Source: Euptelea pleiosperma
Taxonomy: Eukaryota > Streptophyta > Magnoliopsida > Ranunculales > Eupteleaceae
Direction of reading: 5' to 3'
Assembly: GCA_035048495.1 (NCBI GenBank)
Contig: CM068547.1
Location: 31,749,002-31,813,001 of the forward strand
Length of the DNA stretch: 64,000 bases
The notes under the pieces were generated by a model that was not told where the DNA came from, did not search any database, and saw nothing but the letters and a program-made list of their open reading frames with translations. Made by a program: the position numbers and the translations under genes. Positions 47,883 through 57,708 of the stretch are shown here, in pieces. Every line of letters starts with the position of its first letter. Positions within the stretch are counted from its first letter, which is position 1.

Positions 47883-48043
47883 TCTATATAACAAAGCAGG
47901 ACGGTTGTCTCCCCCTCTTATCCGCCTTCATAAAGGATGGCCGAGATCCTATCACACCAAATGGACGGTGGATCTCAGCCACTCACACCCAATTTTGACA
48001 AACACTTTGTCAAGGAGTGCCATGGGCACTTGCCACCTACTAG
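47883..48043 (+). mobile_element. 161-bp mini-Helitron
   Basis: It starts TCTATATAACAAAGC after an A. It ends with the hairpin GTGCCATGGGCAC (48017-48029), a ten-base spacer and CTAG, followed by T. The same unit recurs in tandem at 63044-63480 and 63739-63898. All Helitron end rules are met at very small size. Confidence 0.75.
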
Positions 48044-48559
48044 TTTTATAATGTAATAGGATTTGAGTGCTACCATTATAATGGCCGTTATAACGACTAT
48101 GACAACATCTGCACTACTTTAAAGCCAAAACCGTGGTTGGGGCACGCCCTCTCCTCACAAGACACTCACCTTCACAGGTTGTTCAGCATGCCGATGTCCC
48201 TCATCAACCTGGCACATTCTTAGGCCCTGCTTGGTTCACAGCAAATTAAATGCAATGCACTCACTTGCCAAAATTTTGGGATTGCAAGTGATTGGTTGGA
48301 GGCGTGCAAATGAACTGCCGTACAAGTGGTTGACAAGCCATAGCAAACTCCTTAACAAAATGGACGCAAGGAAGTGCAGCCCCAATTTAAAACTGATGCA
48401 AGCAAGTGCACTGTGTTAGCTCAAAATTTTTTTTTTTCTGAAAAACAATAATAATAACAACCGTGATTATTATTTTTTATTATTATCTTTTTTTTTTTTT
48501 TATTTCTTTATTTTTTAGTTTTCTATTTTTGATAGGGTCAGATGGGGGGCAACCATTTT

Positions 48560-48880
48560 TTACATCCATTTCGCATACCTACATAGAAGATGAATCAATG
48601 GCTGATTTTTGGTGAGGATGATCTCTATGGTGAGGAGATCATCCTCACAAAATTCAAATCATTCAAATATTCGTTGACTGGTTAAGAAGTTGAAGAATTA
48701 TGGACCGTCAATTTTTGCCGTGTAACTTGAAAACCACATTTGATGGGGTTAGAAATTTCAGAATGGGCGGATTTTTTGTTGGGGTGATCTATGTGGTGAG
48801 GAGATCATCCTCATAAAAAATCAGCCATTGATTCATCTTCTATGTGGGTACACCAAAATGGTTGTCAAAAGTGGTTGTCC
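48560..48880. mobile_element. Palindromic element, relative of 7497-8190
   Basis: The arms carrying ATGAATCAATGGCTGATTTTT and AAAAATCAGCCATTGATTC bracket the element. The inner GATGATCTC and GAGATCATCC boxes and the TTTGATGGGGTTAG block match the larger element at 7497-8190. Confidence 0.8.
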
Positions 48881-48969
48881 CTCGGCCCTTTTTGATATAG
48901 CTGGTCGGGGTCCCCTAACCCCAAGCTTTCCCCTCCAAAATAATAATAACAATAATAATAAAATAATAA

Positions 48970-49165
48970 CAATAATAATTATAATCAAGGATTAAAAGGG
49001 GCCGTTATAACGGTATAACGGACTTGGGGCGTTATCATTTTTCCGTTATAAGACATCCGTTATAACAAAAATAACAGCCATTATTTTTAAGCGTTTTAAT
49101 GGTACATAACGTAACGGGGAGGTCTGAATCCGTTATAACGGGTGATTTTTTAAACCATGATTATA
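48970..49165. repeat. CCGTTATAACGG-family element
   Basis: The ends are GGATTAAAAGGGGCCGTTA and TAACGGGTGATTTTTTAAACC. Many CCGTTATAACGG boxes lie inside. Members also lie at 22010, 51030 and 63590. Confidence 0.65.
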
Positions 49166-49422
49166 ATAACAATAATGAAATCAACAATGATAACAGTAAT
49201 AATTTTATTGTGCAGGTTTTTTGTAAAATCAAGAAATAAAATAATCCATTGCATTCATTTGAAATGCACTACCAACCAATCAGCTAAACTTCATTTGCAT
49301 CTATTTACATAGCGTGAACCAAACAGTTGTAAGTGACTTACATCCCAAGTGATTGCAATACAATTCGCTGTATTTGCACTAAAGTGCAAAAGGCACCCAA
49401 GTGCAGCAAACCAAGCAGGGCC

Positions 49423-49668
49423 TTAGAGACATCTGATTGTATGGATGTTTGGCCTATCCCTAAGTGGACTTACATACCATTATAAGCCTGATTAGTGATT
49501 TCAAACCTTTAGATCTTCGTACTCAAAATAATGCTCAAATTACACGGTTACAAATCAACCCATGTAAACGACTCCAATCGAATGCTTAGAAATCACTAAT
49601 CATACTATTTTTTGTGTGTAGGTACACCTATGGATGGACCAAACATCTATACGGCCATTGGTCTCTAA
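49423..49668. mobile_element. Palindromic family-A element
   Basis: The ends TTAGAGAC and GTCTCTAA are inverted. The inner arms include TTGTATGGATGTTTGGCC and GACCAAACATCTATACGGCC, with GATTAGTGATTTC and GAAATCACTAATC. Confidence 0.78.
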
Positions 49669-49844
49669 TAATGTGCCACTGCTTCAAAAAACGCCCCTAC
49701 AATCACTCACGTGAAACGCACAGTGCCACCCCTAGTTTTTTTTAAACTACGTCTTACTATAATTTTTATTTTTCCAGAATTGCAGGCCTCGAAAAATTAA
49801 GCCAAAGTTATTGAACAAGATATGTTATGGATCACTTGAGACTT

Positions 49845-50172
49845 GCCCTGCTTGGTTCGATGCAAATCGGATGCAATGCACTCACTTGCCACGGTTATGT
49901 GATTACAAGTGATTGGTTGGGGGGCGTGCAAGTGACTGCCAACACTTTTAAACTCTTTAAGAAAATGGATGCAAGCAAGGCCCAAAGACCGTAACATAGG
50001 AACACCTCTCTTGAAAACGTCGCAACACCTCTCTTGAAAAAGTCGCTGTCATCGTTTGACGTCCGATGCAATTGTGCAGCCCAAAAACCGTGGTAAGTGA
50101 CTGCAATGTAACTGATCACGCATTTGCACTGGAGTGCAAAATGCATCCCAGTGCAGCGAACCAAGTAAGGCC
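49845..50172. mobile_element. Harbinger-type MITE, relative of 48223-49422
   Basis: The ends GCCCTGCTTGGTTCGATGC and GCAGCGAACCAAGTAAGGCC are imperfect inverted repeats. Subterminal blocks TGCAATGCACTCACTTGCC and AGTGCAAAATGCATCCCAG are shared with the 1.2-kb element. Confidence 0.72.
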
Positions 50173-50394
50173 CAAGTCTGTAACGTGGGAACACCTCTCT
50201 TGAAAAAGTCGCGGCCATCGTTGACGTCGGAAGATATCTTAGCAGCAAATGGACAGAACTTTTTGGTATTTAACAAATAGGACAAAGCTCGAGGGTACTC
50301 TAAGGAGGCCAAGAAATTTTTGATACCCTAGTAACAGATTCCGTAAATTACAATCTTGCCACATCTTCAACTCAACTGTGGATATAGGCCCCAC

Positions 50395-50640
50395 AACTTA
50401 TTTTGATGACTTTGAGTCAACTTAGTTTGACTCCTCATGACCGTGCATACATAAAACAAAAAAAGCTTGATTGGTGATTTCTAACCGTGGGATTTGAGTA
50501 CCCCAAATAGTGATTAAATCTCATGACCAAAAACCAACCCTCAAAAGGACAGAAAACCAATGGCTAGAAATCTCCGATCGAGCTGATTTTTGGTATGTAG
50601 GATGGGCCAATCACAGGGCTGTCTCTACCATAAGGCCACT
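50395..50640. mobile_element. Palindromic family-A element, diverged
   Basis: The arms AAGCTTGATTGGTGATTTC and GAAATCTCCGATCGAGCTG face each other. Confidence 0.6.
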
Positions 50641-50724
50641 AAGGCAGTCGCCTTAGGCCCCAGGTGAGAGAAGGCCCCCAGCCTAGGTGAGAAAAGGCCC
50701 CATCCCACTAACCACCGAGAAGTT

Positions 50725-50945
50725 TAGCCCACCCCTTGTTGGATATACAAACCAAAAATCAACCTGATTGGTTCTCTAGCAATAGATTTTATTACTTCTT
50801 AGTATTGATTCTAGCTATTGGATTCAACCATGTTTTTGGGCAGTACATCCAATGGCTAAAAATCATCAATCAAGATTTTTAGTGTGTTTATCCGCCAATA
50901 GGTGAACTGAGCATCCACGCAGTCATTAGGCCCATAAAATGATCT
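50725..50945. mobile_element. Palindromic family-A element, diverged
   Basis: The arms ACCAAAAATCAACCTGATTG and AAAATCATCAATCAAGATTT face each other. Confidence 0.55.
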
Positions 50946-51029
50946 ATGTGGGGCTGCAAGAGTCCTCTGCATCTACATTTTTTCAATAGCTTTTGATTAT
51001 CATGAATAGTTGTTAAACGAGATTTCTAC

Positions 51030-51350
51030 CATGGTTTAAAAAACGGCCGTTATAACGGATTCAGACCTCTCCCATTACGTTATATACCCTTTAAAACGCA
51101 GAAAAAATAGAGGACATTATTTTCTGTTACTGAAAATCTTTGTGAAAAAACGGCCGTTATTTCCGTTTTTGAAATCTTGAAATTCAATTTTCAAAATTTG
51201 AATTTCTGCGCCACATTTTTCTATTATTTTCCGTTATTTTCCATTATTTTCCATTTTTGCCCCTGAGCGTTACAATTTGTTATATGGGCCGTTATAACGG
51301 AAAAAGGTAATCCCCCCCAGTCCGTTATACCGATACCGGCCCTGACCAAA
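51030..51350. repeat. CCGTTATAACGG-family element
   Basis: It starts GGTTTAAAAAACGGCCGTTA and ends with GGCCGTTATAACGG and a CCAGTCCGTTATACC stretch. Its inner part (TTTTCAAAATTTGAATTTC) matches 63550-63700. Confidence 0.65.
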
Positions 51351-51429
51351 CATCCATATGGTCAGTGGCCACATGGTGCGTACGCACGTCCATGAGCATA
51401 AATGGACTTGGCTACATGTGCACCGTGGC

Positions 51430-51640
51430 ACACTCTTCCAGAACCACTGATGTTCGGCCCAGCGGCAACCTATTGACAAAAAATCAGCCTGACTGGTGAT
51501 TTCTCGACAGTGGATCTGGTCTTTGCATTCTGGAATCTGGAGTACGGAGATCCAAGTATCGAACAGCTAGAATCACCAATCGGCTGAGTTTTGGTCCATG
51601 GGTCCACCTATATGGTCAGTGGTGTCGACAATGTGCCGCG
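51430..51640. mobile_element. Palindromic family-A element
   Basis: The arms AAAAATCAGCCTGACTGGTG and ATCACCAATCGGCTGAGTTT face each other; the outer ends are ACCACTGATG and GGTCAGTGGT. Confidence 0.7.
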
Positions 51641-51734
51641 TGGATCATACAGACGTGGTTTATGGGAGTAAAACTTTGATGACAGTCTTGTCATCGAGGC
51701 GGGAGCAATATGAGCCAGGTGACACACTCTTATA

Positions 51735-51992
51735 GGATTCTGACCGTATGGATGCTTGGTCAATCCCTAGGTGGACCTATAAACCAAAAATCAGCCTGAT
51801 TAGTGATTTCTAAGCGTTGGATTGGAATTATTTTCATTGGTGGATTTTAACCGTGAGAATTTGAGCATATTGACCATTATTTGAGGTACAAAGATCCAAA
51901 GGTTCGAAATCACTAATCAAGCTGATTTTTGGTTTGTAGGTCTACCTAGGGATTGACCAAACGTCCATATGGTCAGAGTCCTCTAAGAGTGT
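51735..51992. mobile_element. Palindromic family-A element
   Basis: The left arm GACCGTATGGATGCTTGGTC...ACCAAAAATCAGCCTGATT pairs with the right arm AATCAAGCTGATTTTTGGT...GACCAAACGTCCATATGGTC. This is one of the best-preserved copies. GCCACGTGGC follows at 51993. Confidence 0.85.
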
Positions 51993-52184
51993 GCCACGTG
52001 GCTCACATTGCGCCCCATCGTAGGCATCGATGAGAGGGCCTTATCATCAAAGTCCTACTGGGTTTATGGGCTGAGGAATCGCCCCTGGAAAAATCAAAAC
52101 CCCGCGACTTGGTCTGAGTCATGACACATATGACACGTCACCGACATCAATAACAAGAAACACCGACGGAATCTGATGAGTAGA

Positions 52185-52565
52185 ACCCCTTTCGAGAGCA
52201 AAACTTGCCTAGCTACCTGACCACCCACAATATAAGCCACGTGGAAATTTATTAGGGGACACTGACCGTATAGATGTTTGGCCAATTCCTAGGTGGACCT
52301 ACAAACCCAAAATCTGATCAGTGATTTCTAAGTGTTAGTTGAAGTCATTTTCGTTGGTTGATTTTAACAGTAGGAATTTGAGCATTATTTACCATTATTC
52401 CCTTATAAAGATCCAACGGTTTGAAATCACTAATTAGGCTGATTTTTGGTTTATAGGTCTACTTACAGATTGGTGAAACATCTATACGGTCGGTGTCCTC
52501 TAATAAATTGACACGTGGCTTATATTGTGGTGGTCAGGCAAGTCTTGCTCCCCTTTGTAGACGGA
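52185..52565. mobile_element. Palindromic family-A element inside a larger inverted repeat
   Basis: The inner palindrome (52255-52500) is of family A. The outer arms also pair: GAGCAAAACTTGCCT...CCACAATATAAGCCACGTGG on the left against CACGTGGCTTATATTGTGG...AGGCAAGTCTTGCTCC on the right. Confidence 0.8.
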
Positions 52566-52594
52566 CAACTGTCACAGTATGAGCCACGTGGCAT

Positions 52595-52851
52595 ACTTTT
52601 AGAGATAGCTGACAGTATAAATATTTGTCCCAACCCTAGGTGGACCGACTGACCAAAAATTAGCCTGATTAATGATTTCTAACAGTTGGAGTAGACTCGT
52701 TTAATTTTTAACCGTGAAATGCGAGCATTATTTGGGTACAAAGATCCAAAGGTTTGAAATCACTAATCAGGCTCATTTTTTTATGTGGGTCCAACTAAGG
52801 ATGGTCCAGACATCCATACGGTAAGTGGTCTCTATGAATCTGCCACGTGGC
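52595..52851. mobile_element. Palindromic family-A element next to the BPA1-like promoter
   Basis: The arms ACCAAAAATTAGCCTGATTA and AATCACTAATCAGGCTCATT face each other. It is bounded by GCCACGTGGC at 52583-52592 and 52842-52851. Its right edge is about 110 bases from the TATA box of the next gene. Confidence 0.8.
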
Positions 52852-52959
52852 TTATATTGTGGTCCGTTTCGGGACTTTCGTTCGAGAAGCAGGTGTCATG
52901 ATTTCAAGGCGAGGGGTCGGCAACACGTTCTTCTCCTCTGGCCCCACGAACTGTCCGCT

Positions 52960-52969
52960 CTATAAGTAG
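52960..52969 (+). promoter_or_regulatory. TATA box of the BPA1-like gene
   Basis: CTATAAGTAG lies about 230 bases before the start codon. It is followed by the pyrimidine-rich leader (TCACACTCTCTCTCTCACC, about 53005-53023) typical of plant 5' UTRs. Transcription probably starts near 52990. Confidence 0.65.
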
Positions 52970-53188
52970 CCCCTTCTCTCACGTCCCTCGAGACTTTCTC
53001 GCTCACACTCTCTCTCTCACCTCAACGTTGAAGGAAAAACTAGTTTCGCAGAGAAAAACCTGTGTCGGCGCTCCTTTGAGTTTCCCGGCGAAGTTTCCAT
53101 CGGTTTAAATCGCCGGATATTCTTCTCCTGCTGATCTTCCTCATCTTCTTCGATCTATCGATCTCTGATCTCTCATAAAGGAACTTCA

Positions 53189-56100
53189 ATGTCGGTTAGT
53201 ACTGATTTCCCCTTCAAATATTTTTTTTCATTTTTTAATCAATAAGTGCATCTTTAGGGTTTTGGAGTATTTCTTGAGTGATCGAGAACTGCTCAGATTG
53301 ATCGTTTCTTGAATTCGTTCGGTCTTTGAAATCCTAAATGATTGTTTTATGCTTTAGTTTGGTGTCGATTTTGAATTGAATAGGGGATTTTTATAAAAGG
53401 CTGAGTGATAGATTCAGATCTGCTTGATTTCGATGCATCTAAACTTTGATACGGCTGCTTTCTTGCTTGATCGGCGAAACAATAACTTTATTAAGACAAA
53501 GAAGTACAAATACTAGCTCTCTTCATTCCCTTGCCAAAGAAATTCACGTTGTAGTTTCTCGGTTTCTCCAATATATTAGCCAATTGCCACAGCCACTAAA
53601 ATCACGTTGTAAGTTACATGGAGCACTTTTTGTGGTAGGGATTCTTCCTCCTCTGGAAACCACAAAGCTCTTAAAACGTTCTACTACTGGGTTCCGTAAA
53701 GATTTAAAGTGAGGCTTTTGAGTCCAAAGGGAGCTTGAGGTAAGTAGAGGGAGATGACTTGTCGTGAATCACAAAGTAGCAGCCATAACCTTGAAGTTCT
53801 TCAAATAACTCGGACATTGAGATGATTTTAACAGTCATTTCATGAAAATTCGAGACCTTGTAAGATCTCCAATATTCATGTTTGTGCCACTATATTTTGT
53901 CCTTCCTCTTATTTTTCTCTCTTGTTGTCTTCCTCATCTCTTTTAGTGCTCCCTAATCAGTGTTTCTCACTCCTGTCATCTTTCTTGGTCCTCTACTGCT
54001 TTCTTTCTCTCATATCTTTTACTATCACATCATATGGCGTAGTTTGATCTAGTTTGATTTTCTTCATCTTGGAAGGGATAAAAAGGTAAAGGGGGAGAGT
54101 GGGAGAGAGGCAGGGAGGTACACAGGACTCTTCCATGCTGGACTAGTATTTTTGACCCTCTGGAAGTGGTCTTTAGCTGACAAAGTGCTTATTTTAATAG
54201 CGAAAATTTGTGAATTTATTGTAGATAAGTTTGTCATAACTCAAGCCTTGACAGATAGTGTTCTAACGGTGTAAATATGTTGACCACTAAACCAATTTGG
54301 TCAGTTTATTTAACGAGGTGAATGTTCTATTTAGATGCAGGAATGGCCCTAAAATGCACAAAGATATCGATCTCTATTTCATGATAGTTTGCCATTAAGT
54401 TACTATATTGGGACTATAAGTGGAATATTACCCAGTAACTCAGTAAGTAATAAAAAAATACACTACCTGATAGGAAGATTTAGGGATAGCCTTACCCTAT
54501 GGTATGTTTTGAAAGAGGAAGAAACTCCTTGGAAGGCTCTAGCTTAGTTGCTGAAATATTTTAGTTTTACCCAAGGTGCTGCTCCCGCTTCGGATTCACA
54601 CACTTGGGGTTATAAATCATAACCTCAGAGCCTCCTACCACCAGCTGTTGCTATTATGACTATCTAATTCACCTTTAAGGCCTTTAATTCTGTACTGCAA
54701 AAAAAAAGTTGTTTCAGTTAATACAATTTAGACAATTCAAATCAGCATATAGAATATTTTGTGAGAGTCACTGGTTCCCTGTCCATGTAAGATTTGACAA
54801 GTTCCTTTCACAATTGTAAGGGCTGTCAGTCTATCGATATATGACCAGAATTACGCAATAATACAGGAATTACAAAGATAACCTTACAAAGCATAGAAGG
54901 GTAATATTACAGCGTGATGTTCAGAATGGAAATGAGCATAAGTGACAGATGGAAGAATAAGGCAACATCTTTTTTTCTTAAAGACTTCTTGCTCAAGGTG
55001 AAAGAATCCCCTATGAGATTCCATTGTCTCAGAGAATTTGATCTGAGTGCTACCATGCGAAAGGGAAAATGACTGCACAAAGATTGGAGGTAAATAGAAA
55101 ATTTATTTGTCAAAAAAAAAAAAATCTGGAGAAAACATTTCCAATCATTTGATCACCCACCAAGATCAACGTAGTGTACCTATCGAGCGAAAATGTATAT
55201 GAATGTGGAGTACCTATATCGGAGAGGTCTAACAAGAGATAATAATACCTCATACACAAATGTGACAAAATTATACAACTGAAGGAATAAAGCAAATTAA
55301 CAGTTTATTTGTTTACTTTATGGTTTGTCACACTCAATTTGTGGCTTTAAGCTTTTCCCACAAGGCTCCTTAGTCCTTCCCAGACTCACATACTTATTTA
55401 CCTTGATGACCGTAAGGACTTGAAAGCCTTTAAGTTAGTGGTTGAGGGTTTTACTGTGAGATGCAAAATGAATTTCTGTATCCCACCATATCTCATTATG
55501 TTTTATGTTTGAATTAAGTCTGCTTTTATTCAGATGTCAGTTATTAGGATTTTTCTTGTTTAAGATTGTCTCAGTCATGATTAATCGTACCAGACTTGCA
55601 ACTATTTATTTCTCATGGTTGTATCCATCCCGGTAATATACATGAAACCATGTTTTCTAAACACTTAATTCAATAATGCTTTCCCCTGCTCATATGTATT
55701 CCTATGTTGCTACAGATAAGGACAGTGAAAGTGAGCAATGTTTCCTTAGGTGCATCTGAGCAAGACATCAAGGAGTTCTTTTCCTTCTCTGGTGATATTG
55801 AATATGTTGAAATGCAGAGGTTATTTATGTTAACCAATGAAATAGTTTGTTTTCTGCCTATTTTTTTCTCTGAATTTCATCAACACCAAGCCTGTCATTT
55901 CGTTGTTGCAGTGGGAATGAGAGATCTCAGATTGCATATGTTACCTTCAAGGATTCACAGGGAGCAGAGACTGCGATTCTCCTTTCGGTGCATTCACTTA
56001 TCGAGACTTCTCTTCCTTTTATTACTTTTTCATGCTCACTGATTCCAGACACCGGATTTAATGGGAACACTAGTTTATGGAAAAATGATTAGATATTTCA

Positions 56101-57708
56101 ATATGGGATGAATAGATTCCGACTAGTTATCTTTCGTGGATACCCAAACACGTCCTTTTAGCAGCCAGTATATCTTTAAGTGTAAGAGATGGCACAATAA
56201 GCATGTTACCAAAACCTTTTAACATTTTTCTGTCTTAAACTTTAAAGTATTTTTAGAGGAAACCAGAGATGCTTTTCATGGGATAAGAACCTGTCTTGTG
56301 CTGGGATTTAGGTCCCATCATTCCTCGAGTCCCAGCTAGTCAATCTCTTGTTTCAAAATTTATCTGATCAGATTATCATAACTATTTGATTGCGTTCTTT
56401 TGTACAGACGAAATATGGATAGTAGTCTAGAGAAAAGTCTACATATTGGGTGCCATCAGCCTGCTGGGCTGAATTTCACCTAGGAATTTTCTAGTTGGAA
56501 ATCATTGAATGATTGGTTCCTCGCTCACTGTTATGTCTGCAACGTGTACTACAGGAGTAAGGGAGAATGGAATTTCCATCTTAGTACTTTCCCAGGTCGC
56601 CTCTTTTCTATAATTGTTACTTCGTTAGATTATGTATTTAGTTACTCCTAAATGATAAAAGTGATCCCATCTATCTTATGTTTCAGATTCCCTAAAGTAT
56701 ACAGCTATGAACTTATAAAAAAAAGAGTATACAGCTATGTTTGAAATGGATATATTTTTTCCATTCCTGAAGATTTTTATCGTTTGGTCATTTCTAGAAG
56801 TCTCAGTTTATCTGTGCACATGGTTGAAATAGCATTATGCTGTGTTGCTAAAGAGCAAGGACATTTTGGTTGATGGTTGATTTTATCTAGCAATTCACAA
56901 GCTCTGTATGTCTGTTTCTTTTCTGATTTCCTCCTCTCAGATGACTAAATCCTTTTGGTATAACAGGGAGCAACGATAGTTGATCTGTCCGTCACCATAA
57001 CTCCAGTCCCAGATTACCAGCTGCCCCCAGCTGCTTCAGCTCCACCTCTGGTAAGATCTTATGCTCACAGGTTTTGTATTTTCTTCTTAGTTCTTATTAC
57101 GTCATTTTTTTAAGCTGATTGTTTCTCAATCTCCTCAGGCAAAGGAAATCAAAATTGGAGGTGGTTCTGAATCAGCTGTCCAAAAGGCAGAGGATGTTGT
57201 CAGCAGCATGCTTGCCAAGGGCTTCATCTTAGGGAAAGATGCCATCAACAAAGCAAAGTCCTTTGATGAGAAGCACCAGTTCACGTCCACTGCTACTGCC
57301 AAGGTTTCATCTCTGGACAAAAAGATTGGGCTCAGCGAGAAGATAAGTATTGGTACATCTGTTGTCAATGAAAAAGTCAGGGAAATGGACCAGAAATTTC
57401 AAGTTTCTGAGAAGACCAAATCAGCCTTTGCAGCTGCTGAGCAGAAGGTCAGTGATGCTGGATCTGCCATCATGAAGAACCGATATATATTCACTGCGAC
57501 TACAATGGTAACAGGTGCCCTCAGTAAGGTTGCTAAGGCAGCTGGGGAAGTGGGGCAGAAGGCAAAAGAGAAGGTTGGCGTGGTGGAGGAGGAACAGAGA
57601 AGAGGAATGGTGGATGATTATGCTCAGATTCATCTCTCTGAGTCTCCAAAATCTGAAGAATCTGAGAAGCCTTCAAAGCCCTTACCTGCTCAAGGCTTGA
57701 TCCTTTGA
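53189..57708 (+). CDS. RRM protein, BPA1/BPL family (binding partner of ACD11)
   Basis: Coding exons: 53189-53194, 55716-55819, 55912-55987, 56967-57050 and 57139-57708 (279 aa; all GT-AG). Exon 1 encodes only Met-Ser. An RRM spans about residues 3-75, with RNP2-like VKVSNVS, KEFFSFSGDIEYVEM and RNP1-like SQIAYVTF. A Pro-rich linker follows (PVPDYQLPPAASAPP), and then the family's C-terminal part: KAEDVVSSMLAKGFILGKDA, AKSFDEKH and KNRYIFTATTMVTGALSKVA. The acidic/lysine tail ends at a TGA. Known for the family: BPA1 binds ACD11, a sphingolipid transfer protein, and BPA1-like proteins modulate ROS-linked defence. RNP1 is degenerate, so RNA binding is not certain. The reading frame is fully open. 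Confidence 0.93.
53195..55715 (+). other. Intron 1 of the BPA1-like gene
   Basis: Donor GTTAGT after ATGTCG, acceptor TTGCTACAG ending at 55715. It is 2.5 kb. Small frames inside (for example 53446-53712) show no family features and no transposon end is evident. Confidence 0.8.

Larger units (their letters stand above)
48223..49422. mobile_element. PIF/Harbinger-type element, 1.2 kb
   Basis: The ends GGCCCTGCTTGGTT and AACCAAGCAGGGCC are exact inverted repeats, extended by further subterminal matches (TGCACTCACTTGCC type). The flanks are TTA on both sides (48220-48222 and 49423-49425), the Harbinger target. No transposase. It contains a nested palindrome (48560-48880) and a CCGTTATAACGG element (48970-49165). 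Confidence 0.85.
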
